The position numbers and the translations under genes were made by a program. This document shows positions 5,488 to 13,957 of a stretch of DNA of 16,763 bases, one piece after another. The stretch is from the NCBI GenBank assembly GCA_014239355.1, contig JAAZYZ010000007.1, positions 1-16,763 of the forward strand, read 5' to 3'. Numbering within the stretch: position 1 is the first letter of the stretch; each line of letters opens with the position of its first letter. Source of the DNA: Fidelibacterota bacterium (GTDB taxonomy: Bacteria; Marinisomatota; Marinisomatia; SCGC-AAA003-L08; TMED6). Under the pieces are notes generated by a model. That model was not told where the DNA came from, made no database searches, and saw only the letters and a program-made list of their open reading frames with translations.

Positions 5488-7074
5488 TTGAATAATTTTT
5501 CAAATACTAACAAACTTAATAAGTTAATAGATATTGGTATAGCTTTATCAAAAGAAAAAAATATCAATATCTTATTAGAAAAAATCTTAAATGAAGCAAG
5601 AGTAATTTCAAATTCTGATGGTGGGACTGTATATTTAATTACGGATGATAACAAAAAATTAAATTTTAAAATTATGCAAACTGAGTCATTAGAGATTAAG
5701 TTTGGTGGTTCTTCAGAACCTGTTCCTGATTATATCTATCCAGTTAAGTTATATAATGATGATGGTAGTAAAAATCTTAATAATGTATCTGCTGTATGTG
5801 TATTAAAAGCAAAAACAATTAATATTAAAAATGCATATGAAAATGATGAATATGATTTTTCTGGAGTTAAAGGTTTTGATAAAAAGCACAACTATTTTTC
5901 TAAATCATTTTTAAATGTCCCATTAAAAGATCACAAAGATAAAGTGATTGGAGTTTTACAATTATTAAATGCACAACAAGATGGTGAAATTATTTCATTT
6001 TCAGATGAATTAGTTGAACTAGTTGAAGCATTAAGTTCACAAGCTTCTGTAGCATTAACTAATCAATTGTTAATTGAAGAACAAAAAATATTATTCAGAT
6101 CATTTATAAAGCTAGTTGCAGATGCATTAGAACATAAAGATGCTGTAACTGGAGGGCATTGTAATAGAGTTCCAGTTTTAACTATGATGTTTGCAGAATG
6201 TATTAACGCAGATCAAACAGATAAATATAAAGATTTTTCATTTTCAGAAGATGAAATGGATGAATTATATGTTGCCGGTTGGTTACATGATTTTGGAAAA
6301 GTTGCAACTCCTGATCATATAATGAATAAATCAACTAAACTAGAAGGATTATATGATAAGATTAATCAAATAAAATTACGATTTGAAATTTTAAAAAGAG
6401 ATGTAGAATTAAATTTTTATAAAAATAAATTATCTGATTCTAATATTGATAAAGAATTACTTAATTCACAATTACAAAAAATTGATGATGATTTTAAATT
6501 TTTAGAAACATCTAATATTGGTGGTGAATATATGTCTGAAGATTTACAAAAACGAGTATATGATATTGCTAAACAACAGATAGAATTAGATAATCAATCT
6601 TCTTCAATTCTTAGTGAAAGTGAAATTGATTTTTTAACTATTTCTAGAGGAACACTATCAAAAAAAGATAGGGAAGTTATGGAAAGTCATGTTTCATTAA
6701 CCTATCAATTATTAGATAAATTGCCTTATCCAGATCATCTTAAACAAGTTCCATTTTATGCTGGATGTCATCATGAAAAAATTAATGGAGAAGGTTATCC
6801 TAATGGATATTCTGGAGATCAATTACCTTTACAAGCTCGTATTATAGCAATTGCTGATGTTTTTGAAGGATTAACTGCTCCAGACCGTCCTTACAAAGAA
6901 CCTTATAAATTATCAAAAGCTTTAAATATTTTAAAATTTATGGTTAATGATGGAGAAATAGATTCAGATTTATTTAAATTATTTATAACTAAAAAATTAT
7001 ATCTACAATATGCTGATGATAAACTTAATCCAAAACAAATGGATGATATCAATGAAAAAGAATTGTTGAGTTAA
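5488..7074 (+). CDS. GAF plus HD-GYP domain phosphodiesterase (probable cyclic-di-GMP hydrolase)
   Basis: The 528-residue cytosolic protein combines an N-terminal GAF sensor domain (about 10-195) with a C-terminal HD-GYP domain (about 205-505). The GAF part contains ILNEARVISNSDGGTVYLI and FLNVPLKDHKDKVIGVLQLLN. The HD-GYP part keeps the catalytic and metal-binding set: HKDAVTGGHCNRV (216-228), HD in GWLHDFGK (H267, D268), H401 in ESHVSLTY, and HHEKINGEGYPNG (428-440), with ADVFEGLTAPDRPYK. Between the HD pair and H401 there is an enlarged helical segment (about 285-395) beginning TKLEGLYDKINQIKLRFEILKRD, a feature of one recognised HD-GYP subfamily. Such enzymes hydrolyse cyclic di-GMP to pGpG/GMP. 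The GAF ligand is unknown. It starts at TTG, 4 nt after rplS, with no independent promoter visible. No diguanylate cyclase is in the window. Confidence 0.88.
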   Translation: MNNFSNTNKLNKLIDIGIALSKEKNINILLEKILNEARVISNSDGGTVYLITDDNKKLNFKIMQTESLEIKFGGSSEPVPDYIYPVKLYNDDGSKNLNNVSAVCVLKAKTINIKNAYENDEYDFSGVKGFDKKHNYFSKSFLNVPLKDHKDKVIGVLQLLNAQQDGEIISFSDELVELVEALSSQASVALTNQLLIEEQKILFRSFIKLVADALEHKDAVTGGHCNRVPVLTMMFAECINADQTDKYKDFSFSEDEMDELYVAGWLHDFGKVATPDHIMNKSTKLEGLYDKINQIKLRFEILKRDVELNFYKNKLSDSNIDKELLNSQLQKIDDDFKFLETSNIGGEYMSEDLQKRVYDIAKQQIELDNQSSSILSESEIDFLTISRGTLSKKDREVMESHVSLTYQLLDKLPYPDHLKQVPFYAGCHHEKINGEGYPNGYSGDQLPLQARIIAIADVFEGLTAPDRPYKEPYKLSKALNILKFMVNDGEIDSDLFKLFITKKLYLQYADDKLNPKQMDDINEKELLS

Positions 7075-7093
7075 ATAAAATGAGTTACGTATT

Positions 7094-8491
7094 ATGAACA
7101 ACAAACAAAATAAAGTCCGTGAGGCTCTTAAACTTATTCCTTCAATTGATGAAATTTTAAAGAAAAATAAAATTTCTGAGAAAAATATTCCTTTAGATTT
7201 TATAAAATACAATCTAAATAATAAATTAAATGAAATAAGAAAAAATTTTCAATCAGGTAAAATTGATAAAAACCCAAAAAAATACATAAAAGACCAAATT
7301 ACACAAGTATGTAATGAAGCGTGTCAGAAAAGCTTAAAACCTGTCATTAATGGTACAGGTATTATATTACATACAGGTCTTGGAAGAGCTCCAATTTCAA
7401 AAGAAATTTTAATAGATGGGATAATACAAAACTATCCATATTCAAATCTTGAAATTAATATTAAAAATGGTAAAAGAGGTGATAGAAATATTCATATTTC
7501 TAAATTGATTAGTAGTATTTGTAATGCAGAAGAATCAATTGTTGTAAATAATAATGCAGCTGCTGTTATGTTAACATTAAATAGTCTTTGTGATAATAAA
7601 GATATCATAATTAGTCGTGGTCAACAGGTAGAGATTGGTGGCTCATTTAGAATCCCAGATGTGATACAAAAGTCTAATTGTAATATGATAGAAGTTGGCA
7701 CTACAAATAAAACTCATATAACAGATTATGAAAATGTGATTAATAAAAAAACAGGTGCAATTTTATATGTTCATACTAGTAACTATAAAGTAATAGGGTT
7801 TACCAATGAAATAGATATAAAAAAATTATCAAAATTAGCAAAAAAACATAAAATTCCTCTAATTATAGATTTAGGAAGTGGTTCAATTATTGATTTTAAA
7901 TCTTTTGGGTTGCCTATGGAAAAAATGATTAAAAAATATATGGATTTAGGTGCTGATATTATAACATTTAGTGGAGATAAACTTCTTGGAGGGCCTCAAT
8001 CTGGAATTATTTCTGGCCAAAATAATTTAATTAATTTAATTAAACAAAATTCAATATATAGAGCAGTTAGATGTGATAAAATTAGAATCTCAATTTTAGA
8101 AAATATTTTAAGAACTTATTATTCTTCTAAAAATGTTTCAGAAAAAAATCTAGCAATTCAACTTTTTTTAAGATCAACAAGTGATCTTAAAAATAATGCA
8201 AAAAAAATCTTACAGGGTTTATCTAAAAAAATGATTAAAGAATTTAATATTAGTTATCAATCTTCACATGTTGAAGCAGGAAGTGGCTCTTTACCAACAG
8301 AAAAAATGGAAAGTATTGTTTTATCTTTTAAATCAAAAAAAATATCTGCTAGTAAAATTTATCGAAAATTTCTTCATTTAGATATTCCATTAATTGGATA
8401 TATTAATAATGATATATTTTTTATTGATTTAAAAGCAATTCCAAACGATCAATTAGAATTATTAATTAAATCTATAAATACAGCAATCTAA
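7094..8491 (+). CDS. selA: L-seryl-tRNA(Sec) selenium transferase SelA
   Basis: SelA is the pyridoxal-phosphate enzyme that converts seryl-tRNA(Sec) to selenocysteyl-tRNA(Sec) using selenophosphate. The 465-residue protein has the helical N-terminal tRNA-binding region (about 1-75), then KPVINGTGIILHTGLGRAP (82-100), QVEIGGSFRIPDV (178-190), VGTTNKTH (201-208) and IIDLGSGS (257-264). The PLP-binding lysine is K296 in TFSGDKLLGGPQSG, the same place as in the E. coli enzyme. VEAGSGSLPTE near residue 385 is also typical. Length is normal. It is followed by selB with a one-base TAATG overlap, the usual selAB pair. selD and the tRNA-Sec gene are not in the window. The pair implies that the organism makes selenoproteins. 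Confidence 0.97.
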   Translation: MNNKQNKVREALKLIPSIDEILKKNKISEKNIPLDFIKYNLNNKLNEIRKNFQSGKIDKNPKKYIKDQITQVCNEACQKSLKPVINGTGIILHTGLGRAPISKEILIDGIIQNYPYSNLEINIKNGKRGDRNIHISKLISSICNAEESIVVNNNAAAVMLTLNSLCDNKDIIISRGQQVEIGGSFRIPDVIQKSNCNMIEVGTTNKTHITDYENVINKKTGAILYVHTSNYKVIGFTNEIDIKKLSKLAKKHKIPLIIDLGSGSIIDFKSFGLPMEKMIKKYMDLGADIITFSGDKLLGGPQSGIISGQNNLINLIKQNSIYRAVRCDKIRISILENILRTYYSSKNVSEKNLAIQLFLRSTSDLKNNAKKILQGLSKKMIKEFNISYQSSHVEAGSGSLPTEKMESIVLSFKSKKISASKIYRKFLHLDIPLIGYINNDIFFIDLKAIPNDQLELLIKSINTAI

Positions 8492-10386
8492 TGAGTGAGC
8501 TTATTGTAGGATTATCAGGTCATATTGACCATGGAAAAACTTCAATAATCAAATCATTAACGAACGAATTTTCTGGCACTCTAAAAGAAGATTTAAAAAG
8601 AGGAATGACAGTTGATTTAGGTATTGCATTTTTAAATGATAAAATTACTTTAATTGATGTGCCAGGCCATCAGGATTTTATTAAAAATATGTTATCTGGT
8701 ATACAATCTGTTGATGTGGGTCTTTTAGTTGTTGCAGCTGATGATGGTATTATGCCTCAAACTATTGATCATTTTAATATTCTTAAATTACTTAATATAT
8801 CTGAATTAATTATACTGATTAATAAAATTGATTTGGTTGATGAAGAAATGATTCAATTAGTTAAATTAGAAATAGAAGATTTAATTAATGGAACTAAATA
8901 TGAAAATTCTAATATTTTAAATGTTTCTACGGTACAACATAAAGGTATAAAAGAATTAAAAAATACATTAGAAAATATTTCAAGAATTGACAAAAAGGAT
9001 AATGGTGCATTTAGAATGCCTATTGATCGTATTTTTTCTATTAAAGGCTTTGGAACAGTTGTAACAGGGACTGTTACTTCAGGTAATATTAGTATTGGTG
9101 ACGAAGTAAAAATTGAACCAATATCAAAGTTAGCTAAAATCAGAGGAATTAATTCTCATAATAACACATCAAATTCTGCTTCTATTGGTCAAAGAGCTGC
9201 AATAAACCTTCAAAATATTGATAAAAATGATATTAAAAGAGGTTATCAGGTAGTAGATAAAAATTTTTTTGATGGAGTATATTCAATAATAGCAGAAATA
9301 AAAATTTTAGATGATTTAGAAAAACCTATAAAAAGAAATCAAAGAATCAGAATACATTTAGGTACAGCTGAAGTAATAGGTACAATATTTTTGTTTAATC
9401 AGCAAAATATTAAATCAGGAGAAAAGGCAATTGTATTAATCAACTTTGAAAAACCAATAGTAGCTTCTTATAGAGATAAATTTATTATAAGATACTATTC
9501 TCCTGTGTTTACATTAGGAGGAGGAAATATTCTTTTACATTCAAAAATTAAAAATAATTTTTTTAATAAGAATATGAAATTATCTGAAATATCAAATATG
9601 GTTGATAATATAAAAAATACAGATAAAAATAATTTTATTGAGTTCATCATTGAGAAATTTGCTTCAAATCCTGTTTTATTTAATGATTTTTGTAATCAAT
9701 TGGGTTATTCAAAATTACAATTATTAGATTTGCTAAAATCTTATAATAATATAGCTAAAGTAAACCATTTGAATAAAAGTTGGTTATTAACAGATAATCA
9801 AAGTCAAACATTAAAATCTAAAGTGATGAGTTCTATATCTAATTTTTTCAAAAATAATAAGTATTCAAATAGTATTAATAAAGAAATTATTATTAATGAT
9901 ACGAATATAAATTCTGACTATATTGATTATTTATTAATAATTTTACAGAATGAAAATAAAATTGAAAAAAAATCTGATGGATGGTCACTTTTTAAACATG
10001 AAATCAAGCTAAGTGAAATAGATAAAGAGAATAAAGAAGTGCTTATCAATATTTTAAATCAAGAAGGTTTTAATACTTCATCAATTAAAGATTTGACATC
10101 CAAGTGTAATATGAAAGATGAAAAAGCACTTATGAAAATTATTAAAATATGTGAAAATCAAAGTTTGCTAGTAAGAATTGATCAATCAATTTTAATGACA
10201 TCTTCTAATTTTAATATTTTAAAAGATAAATTAATTATATTTTTTAAAGATCAGTCATCAATTACTGTGCCAGAATTTAAAGAATTATTAAATATTTCAA
10301 GAAAATATGCAATTCCTATACTTGAATATTTAGATAAAATTCGATTTACAAATAGAAATGGGAATATTAGAGAGTTGATAAAATGA
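8491..10386 (+). CDS. selB: Selenocysteine-specific translation elongation factor SelB
   Basis: SelB is the EF-Tu-like GTPase that delivers selenocysteyl-tRNA to in-frame UGA codons marked by a SECIS hairpin. In this 631-residue protein, the GTPase domain (about 1-170) has GHIDHGKT (10-17), the switch region RGMTVDLG, DVPGHQDF (56-63) and NKID (111-114). Beta-barrel domains 2 and 3 follow, with FSIKGFGTVVTGTV and RYYSPVFTLGGG near 335. From about 365 to the end are diverged winged-helix repeats, the SECIS-binding part. Length is close to other bacterial SelBs. It overlaps selA by one base and mutS by four (ATGA). The C-terminal region is Asn/Lys/Ile-rich and weakly conserved, as is common for SelB in AT-rich genomes. 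Confidence 0.97.
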   Translation: MSELIVGLSGHIDHGKTSIIKSLTNEFSGTLKEDLKRGMTVDLGIAFLNDKITLIDVPGHQDFIKNMLSGIQSVDVGLLVVAADDGIMPQTIDHFNILKLLNISELIILINKIDLVDEEMIQLVKLEIEDLINGTKYENSNILNVSTVQHKGIKELKNTLENISRIDKKDNGAFRMPIDRIFSIKGFGTVVTGTVTSGNISIGDEVKIEPISKLAKIRGINSHNNTSNSASIGQRAAINLQNIDKNDIKRGYQVVDKNFFDGVYSIIAEIKILDDLEKPIKRNQRIRIHLGTAEVIGTIFLFNQQNIKSGEKAIVLINFEKPIVASYRDKFIIRYYSPVFTLGGGNILLHSKIKNNFFNKNMKLSEISNMVDNIKNTDKNNFIEFIIEKFASNPVLFNDFCNQLGYSKLQLLDLLKSYNNIAKVNHLNKSWLLTDNQSQTLKSKVMSSISNFFKNNKYSNSINKEIIINDTNINSDYIDYLLIILQNENKIEKKSDGWSLFKHEIKLSEIDKENKEVLINILNQEGFNTSSIKDLTSKCNMKDEKALMKIIKICENQSLLVRIDQSILMTSSNFNILKDKLIIFFKDQSSITVPEFKELLNISRKYAIPILEYLDKIRFTNRNGNIRELIK

Positions 10387-12989
10387 ATATGATTGATAAA
10401 AATAAAGCAACTCCTGTTATGAAACAATTCTGGAATATTAAGGAACAACACCAAGGTTGTATAATTTTATTTAGAATGGGTGATTTTTATGAAACGTTTG
10501 AAAAAGATGCAGAGATTACTTCTAAAATATTAGGTATAGCCTTAACAAAGAGATCTAATGGTGCAGCTGCATCAGTAGCACTAGCAGGTTTTCCATATCA
10601 TTCTTTAGACCAATATTTATATAAACTATTAAAAGCTGGTCATAGGGTAGCTATATGTGAACAAGTAGAAGATGCATCACAAGCTAAAGGAATTGTCAGA
10701 AGAGAAGTTGTAGAAGTCGTATCCCCAGGAACAACTGTATCAGATAAATTTTTAGATCACAATAACAATAATTATATATGTTCTGCATATTATGATCGAG
10801 CTAATATTGGTGTTTCATTACTTGATTATTCTACTGGTGAATTTTATGCAAATCAAATTGAAGCTAATAATTTTGATAACCTTATCTCGCAATACAATAT
10901 ATCAGAATTTTTAGTTTTAGAATCACAACAAGAATTATTTGAAAAATTTAAGTCTATAAAGGAGATTTTTACAAATTCTATTTCTGATTGGTTAAATGAA
11001 TTTAATTATAATAATGAAATTTTATGTAATCATTTTAATGTGAAATCAATGAAAGGTTTTGGCCTTAATAATAAATCTTCATGCATTATTTCATCAGGGA
11101 TAATTATGCATTATTTAAATGAAAATTTCAATCGTAAATCTTCTCATATTAATAATTTAAAATCTTTATCATATAATAATAAAATGCAATTAGATTACTA
11201 TACTACTCGAAATTTAGAATTATTTGAATCTTTATTAAATAGTAATAAAAAAAAGGGTACATTATTATCCACAATAGATAAAACAGTAACTTCATCAGGG
11301 AGTAGGTTATTAAAAAATTGGGTTACTAGTCCTCTTATTGATAAAAAACTGATTAATAATAGATTAGATATTATTGAAGAATTTATTAATGATTATAATT
11401 TTTTGGACTATACTAGGAATGAATTAAAAAATACCTATGATATTAAAAGAATAATGTCAAAAATTTCATGTAAAAAAGTTAATTCTATAGATTTAATTAA
11501 CTTATCTGATTCCTTAAATTTTTTAAATTCTTTTAAAGGAAAGATTTCTTCTGATAAAAAGCATATTATAAAATTATTAAATAAAATTTTTAATACTGAT
11601 CAAGTCATTACTTTAATTAATAAAACCTTAAAAGATCAACCTTCTATTAATATGAAAAAGGGCAATTTTATTCGAGATGGTTTTTCAAGTGACTTAGATG
11701 AATTACGTACTATTTCAAACGATGCTAATGACTGGATGTTAAATTATCAACAAAAGCTCAAAGAAGAAACTAATATATCTAGTTTAAAAATTAGTTTTAA
11801 TAAAATTTTTGGTTATTACATTGATGTTACTAAAATACATTCAGAAAAGGTTCCTGAATATTTTATAAAAAAACAAACATTAGTTAATAATGAACGTTAT
11901 TTTACTGAAGAATTAAAGGAATTTGAAGATAAAATTTTAAATGCAGATCATAAAATTATAATTTTAGAGAATCAAATATTTAATGATTTATGCATTCAAA
12001 TTTTAACAAATATTTCTCATATTCAATCTAATGCAGATTTTATTTCTAAGATTGATATTTTTTCATCTTTAGCATATTTATCAATCAATAATAGATATAT
12101 TCGCCCAAAAATAAGTAATAGTTTTACATTAGAGATTAAAAATGGTAGACACCCAGTGGTTGAACAGCTTATTTCAAATGATGACCAATTTATTTCAAAT
12201 GATACAAGCCTCAATTCAAAAGAGTTTTTATCTATTATTACTGGTCCTAATATGGCTGGTAAAAGTACATATTTAAGACAAATTGGGCTTATTGTAATTA
12301 TGGCTCAGATAGGTTCATTCGTACCAGCAGATTATGCTAAAGTAGGTATAGTTGATAAATTATTTACAAGAGTGGGTGCTAGTGATAATTTAGCTGAAGG
12401 AGAATCTACATTTCTTGTTGAAATGCAAGAAACAGCAAATATTATAAATAATGCAACTAAAAATAGCCTTATTATATTAGATGAGATTGGGAGAGGTACA
12501 TCTACATATGATGGTCTTTCTATTGCATGGGCTGTTACTGAATTCATACATGACAGTATAAAGGCTAAAACACTTTTTGCAACTCATTATCATGAGTTAG
12601 TTGAATTAGCTAATAATTTAAATAATGGAAATAATTTGAATGTTTTGGTTGAAGAATCATCAGGAAAATCAGATATAGTATTTTTAAGAAAAATAGTAAA
12701 TGGTGGTACTGATAAAAGTTATGGGATTTATGTAGCAAAAATGGCAGGTTTACCAAATCAAGTAATTTCAAAGTCTAAAATTTATTTAGAACTTTTAATT
12801 AATAAAGATAAAAACACCTCTTTAATTAATGATAAAGAAATAAAGAATTTGATTAATAAAATAGATAAAGAAGAAAACCATCTACACAAAGATTTGATGA
12901 ATGAGTTAAGTAAAATAAATATTAATGATATTTCCCCGCTTGAAAGTTTAAATATTTTAAATGAAATAATTAAAAAATATGTTAAGTAA
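10383..12989 (+). CDS. mutS: DNA mismatch repair protein MutS
   Basis: MutS binds base mismatches and small loops and recruits MutL in an ATP-dependent way. The 868 residues cover the whole family. The mismatch-binding domain has the F-x-E wedge in RMGDFYETF (F35, E37). The connector and lever regions include DYYTTRNLEL and SGSRLLKNWV, and the clamp includes IFGYYIDVTK. The ATPase has Walker A GPNMAGKS (621-628), Walker B ILDEIGRGTSTYDG (D700, E701) and the FATHYHEL motif. The C-terminal dimerisation helix reads SPLESLNILNEIIKK. The length and the F-x-E motif mark it as MutS1 (repair) rather than MutS2. It starts with an ATGA overlap on selB; a second ATG 6 nt later is possible. Its last 11 bases overlap the start of the next gene. 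Placement after selB is not a common gene order. Confidence 0.98.
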   Translation: MNMIDKNKATPVMKQFWNIKEQHQGCIILFRMGDFYETFEKDAEITSKILGIALTKRSNGAAASVALAGFPYHSLDQYLYKLLKAGHRVAICEQVEDASQAKGIVRREVVEVVSPGTTVSDKFLDHNNNNYICSAYYDRANIGVSLLDYSTGEFYANQIEANNFDNLISQYNISEFLVLESQQELFEKFKSIKEIFTNSISDWLNEFNYNNEILCNHFNVKSMKGFGLNNKSSCIISSGIIMHYLNENFNRKSSHINNLKSLSYNNKMQLDYYTTRNLELFESLLNSNKKKGTLLSTIDKTVTSSGSRLLKNWVTSPLIDKKLINNRLDIIEEFINDYNFLDYTRNELKNTYDIKRIMSKISCKKVNSIDLINLSDSLNFLNSFKGKISSDKKHIIKLLNKIFNTDQVITLINKTLKDQPSINMKKGNFIRDGFSSDLDELRTISNDANDWMLNYQQKLKEETNISSLKISFNKIFGYYIDVTKIHSEKVPEYFIKKQTLVNNERYFTEELKEFEDKILNADHKIIILENQIFNDLCIQILTNISHIQSNADFISKIDIFSSLAYLSINNRYIRPKISNSFTLEIKNGRHPVVEQLISNDDQFISNDTSLNSKEFLSIITGPNMAGKSTYLRQIGLIVIMAQIGSFVPADYAKVGIVDKLFTRVGASDNLAEGESTFLVEMQETANIINNATKNSLIILDEIGRGTSTYDGLSIAWAVTEFIHDSIKAKTLFATHYHELVELANNLNNGNNLNVLVEESSGKSDIVFLRKIVNGGTDKSYGIYVAKMAGLPNQVISKSKIYLELLINKDKNTSLINDKEIKNLINKIDKEENHLHKDLMNELSKININDISPLESLNILNEIIKKYVK

Positions 12990-13884
12990 TAAATTAATAA
13001 TAATATTATTCATTCAATGTGCACTAGGTTATAATATATTTAATCATACTCAAGATTATAAAATTTCTTCATCTTCTTATACCGCTTCCTATAATATTGA
13101 TAATTCTATCTATAATTTTTTTAACCCTGCATGTAATAGTGATAATAATAATTTTATGTATTCAATTTTAGGTAATCATTTTAATGGAATTTTAGAAAAT
13201 CAGCAGCTATTTTTTTCTTTAAAAACTGAATTTTTAAAAACAATTAATATAGCTCTATTAAGAACATCAATTGATGATATTTATGACACTTCATCTGCAT
13301 GGAATGATCATAATCAAAATGGTATTGTCGATATAGATGAGATAAGCTATAATGATATTAATACATTCTCTCATAATACTTTAGGTTTGATTTTGTCAAA
13401 ACCTTTTATTATTAATAAAACTAGGTTAGGAATTAATACAAAATTTTCTATTTCTAATTTATTAGATCAGAATGCATTTACACATTCTTTTGATTTAGGT
13501 GTATACCAAAAATTTAATAATTATAGTTTTGGGGTTGTATTGAAAGATTTTTTAAATAGTTCATATTGGAGTGAAGGAGAAATTAATAAATTAGATCATC
13601 AAATTATTTTAGGCACTAATTTGAATCTAAAAAATCTTAATTTGAGTTTTGATTACAATATCTTGAATACTGAGTATATGCTTGGTACAAATTATGAATA
13701 TAATTCTTCTTTTTCTATTCAGTTAGGTCATTCTTATTTTGAAAAATTATATCTAGGATTTTTATTAAGTTTTGAAAAATTCAATATAGGGTATTCTTTT
13801 GTTATACCTAAATATACAGATTTAGGAACATCTCAGAGGGTATTAATTGGAATCAATAAAGATTTTTTTAGTTTTAAATTATAG
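12979..13884 (+). CDS. Secreted PorV/PorQ-like outer-membrane beta-barrel protein with an EF-hand-like loop
   Basis: The 301-residue product begins with a short N-terminal signal sequence, MLSNKLIIILFIQCALG, with likely cleavage near residue 17. The Q before C14 does not fit a lipobox. The rest alternates polar and hydrophobic residues in short aromatic-ended strands (for example LGLILSKPFII, FSFDYNIL-like strands, LYLGFLLSFEKFNIGYSFVIP), the look of a FadL/PorV-type outer-membrane barrel. Residues 110-121 (DHNQNGIVDIDE) match a 12-residue EF-hand calcium loop, with D at 1, N at 3 and 5, G at 6, a hydrophobic residue at 8, D at 9 and E at 12. Proteins called PorV/PorQ in this kind of organism serve type IX secretion or are of unknown role; I cannot assign one here. 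It overlaps mutS by 11 nt. Fold call moderate, function unknown. Confidence 0.6.
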   Translation: MLSNKLIIILFIQCALGYNIFNHTQDYKISSSSYTASYNIDNSIYNFFNPACNSDNNNFMYSILGNHFNGILENQQLFFSLKTEFLKTINIALLRTSIDDIYDTSSAWNDHNQNGIVDIDEISYNDINTFSHNTLGLILSKPFIINKTRLGINTKFSISNLLDQNAFTHSFDLGVYQKFNNYSFGVVLKDFLNSSYWSEGEINKLDHQIILGTNLNLKNLNLSFDYNILNTEYMLGTNYEYNSSFSIQLGHSYFEKLYLGFLLSFEKFNIGYSFVIPKYTDLGTSQRVLIGINKDFFSFKL

Positions 13885-13887
13885 ATA

Positions 13888-13916
13888 TTGCAGATTTATT
13901 AATTAGTATGTAATAT
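13888..13916 (+). promoter_or_regulatory. Candidate promoter for the yicC-gmk-rpoZ-dnaB unit
   Basis: TTGCAG (13888-13893) and TAATAT (13911-13916) are separated by exactly 17 bp in the only sizeable gap (73 nt) between ffh and dnaB. The -10 box matches 5 of 6 positions (TATAAT compared in register gives T-A-x-A-x-T, so the true match may be weaker), and the -35 box matches only TTG. Position is the main argument. Confidence 0.25.
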
Positions 13917-13928
13917 TAATGCCTTTAT

Positions 13929-13951
13929 AGAGGGCACTATAGAAGAGGGCA
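13929..13951 (+). repeat. Direct repeat AGAGGGCA x2 just upstream of yicC
   Basis: AGAGGGCA occurs at 13929-13936 and 13944-13951, with a 15-bp period. Each copy is preceded by a TATAG sequence. TGCCT at 13920-13924 can also pair with the first GGGCA to form a small hairpin. The second copy contains the GAGG that could serve as the Shine-Dalgarno sequence of yicC, 9 nt before its ATG. So the repeat may be a duplicated ribosome-binding or operator element. Confidence 0.4.
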
Positions 13952-13957
13952 TAATAA

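Noticed and set aside
6337..6680. Foreign insertion in the HD-GYP gene between the HD motif and H401
   Set aside because: Codon use and A+T content match the rest of the gene, and the segment starting TKLEGLYDKINQIKLRFE resembles the insertion known in one HD-GYP subfamily, so it is likely ancestral.
10381..10386. UGA at the end of selB as a selenocysteine codon reading into mutS
   Set aside because: mutS is in a different frame, the ATGA overlap is the ordinary stop/start arrangement, and the SelB length is already normal.
13018..13024. Lipoprotein signal at C14 of the barrel protein
   Set aside because: The residue before the cysteine is Gln, which does not fit a lipobox; an ordinary signal peptide cut after ALG is more likely.
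13885..13957. tRNA-Sec gene or terminator after the barrel gene
   Set aside because: The gap is too short for the roughly 90-100 nt tRNA-Sec, there is no CCA/T-arm pattern, and no stem is followed by a T-run.
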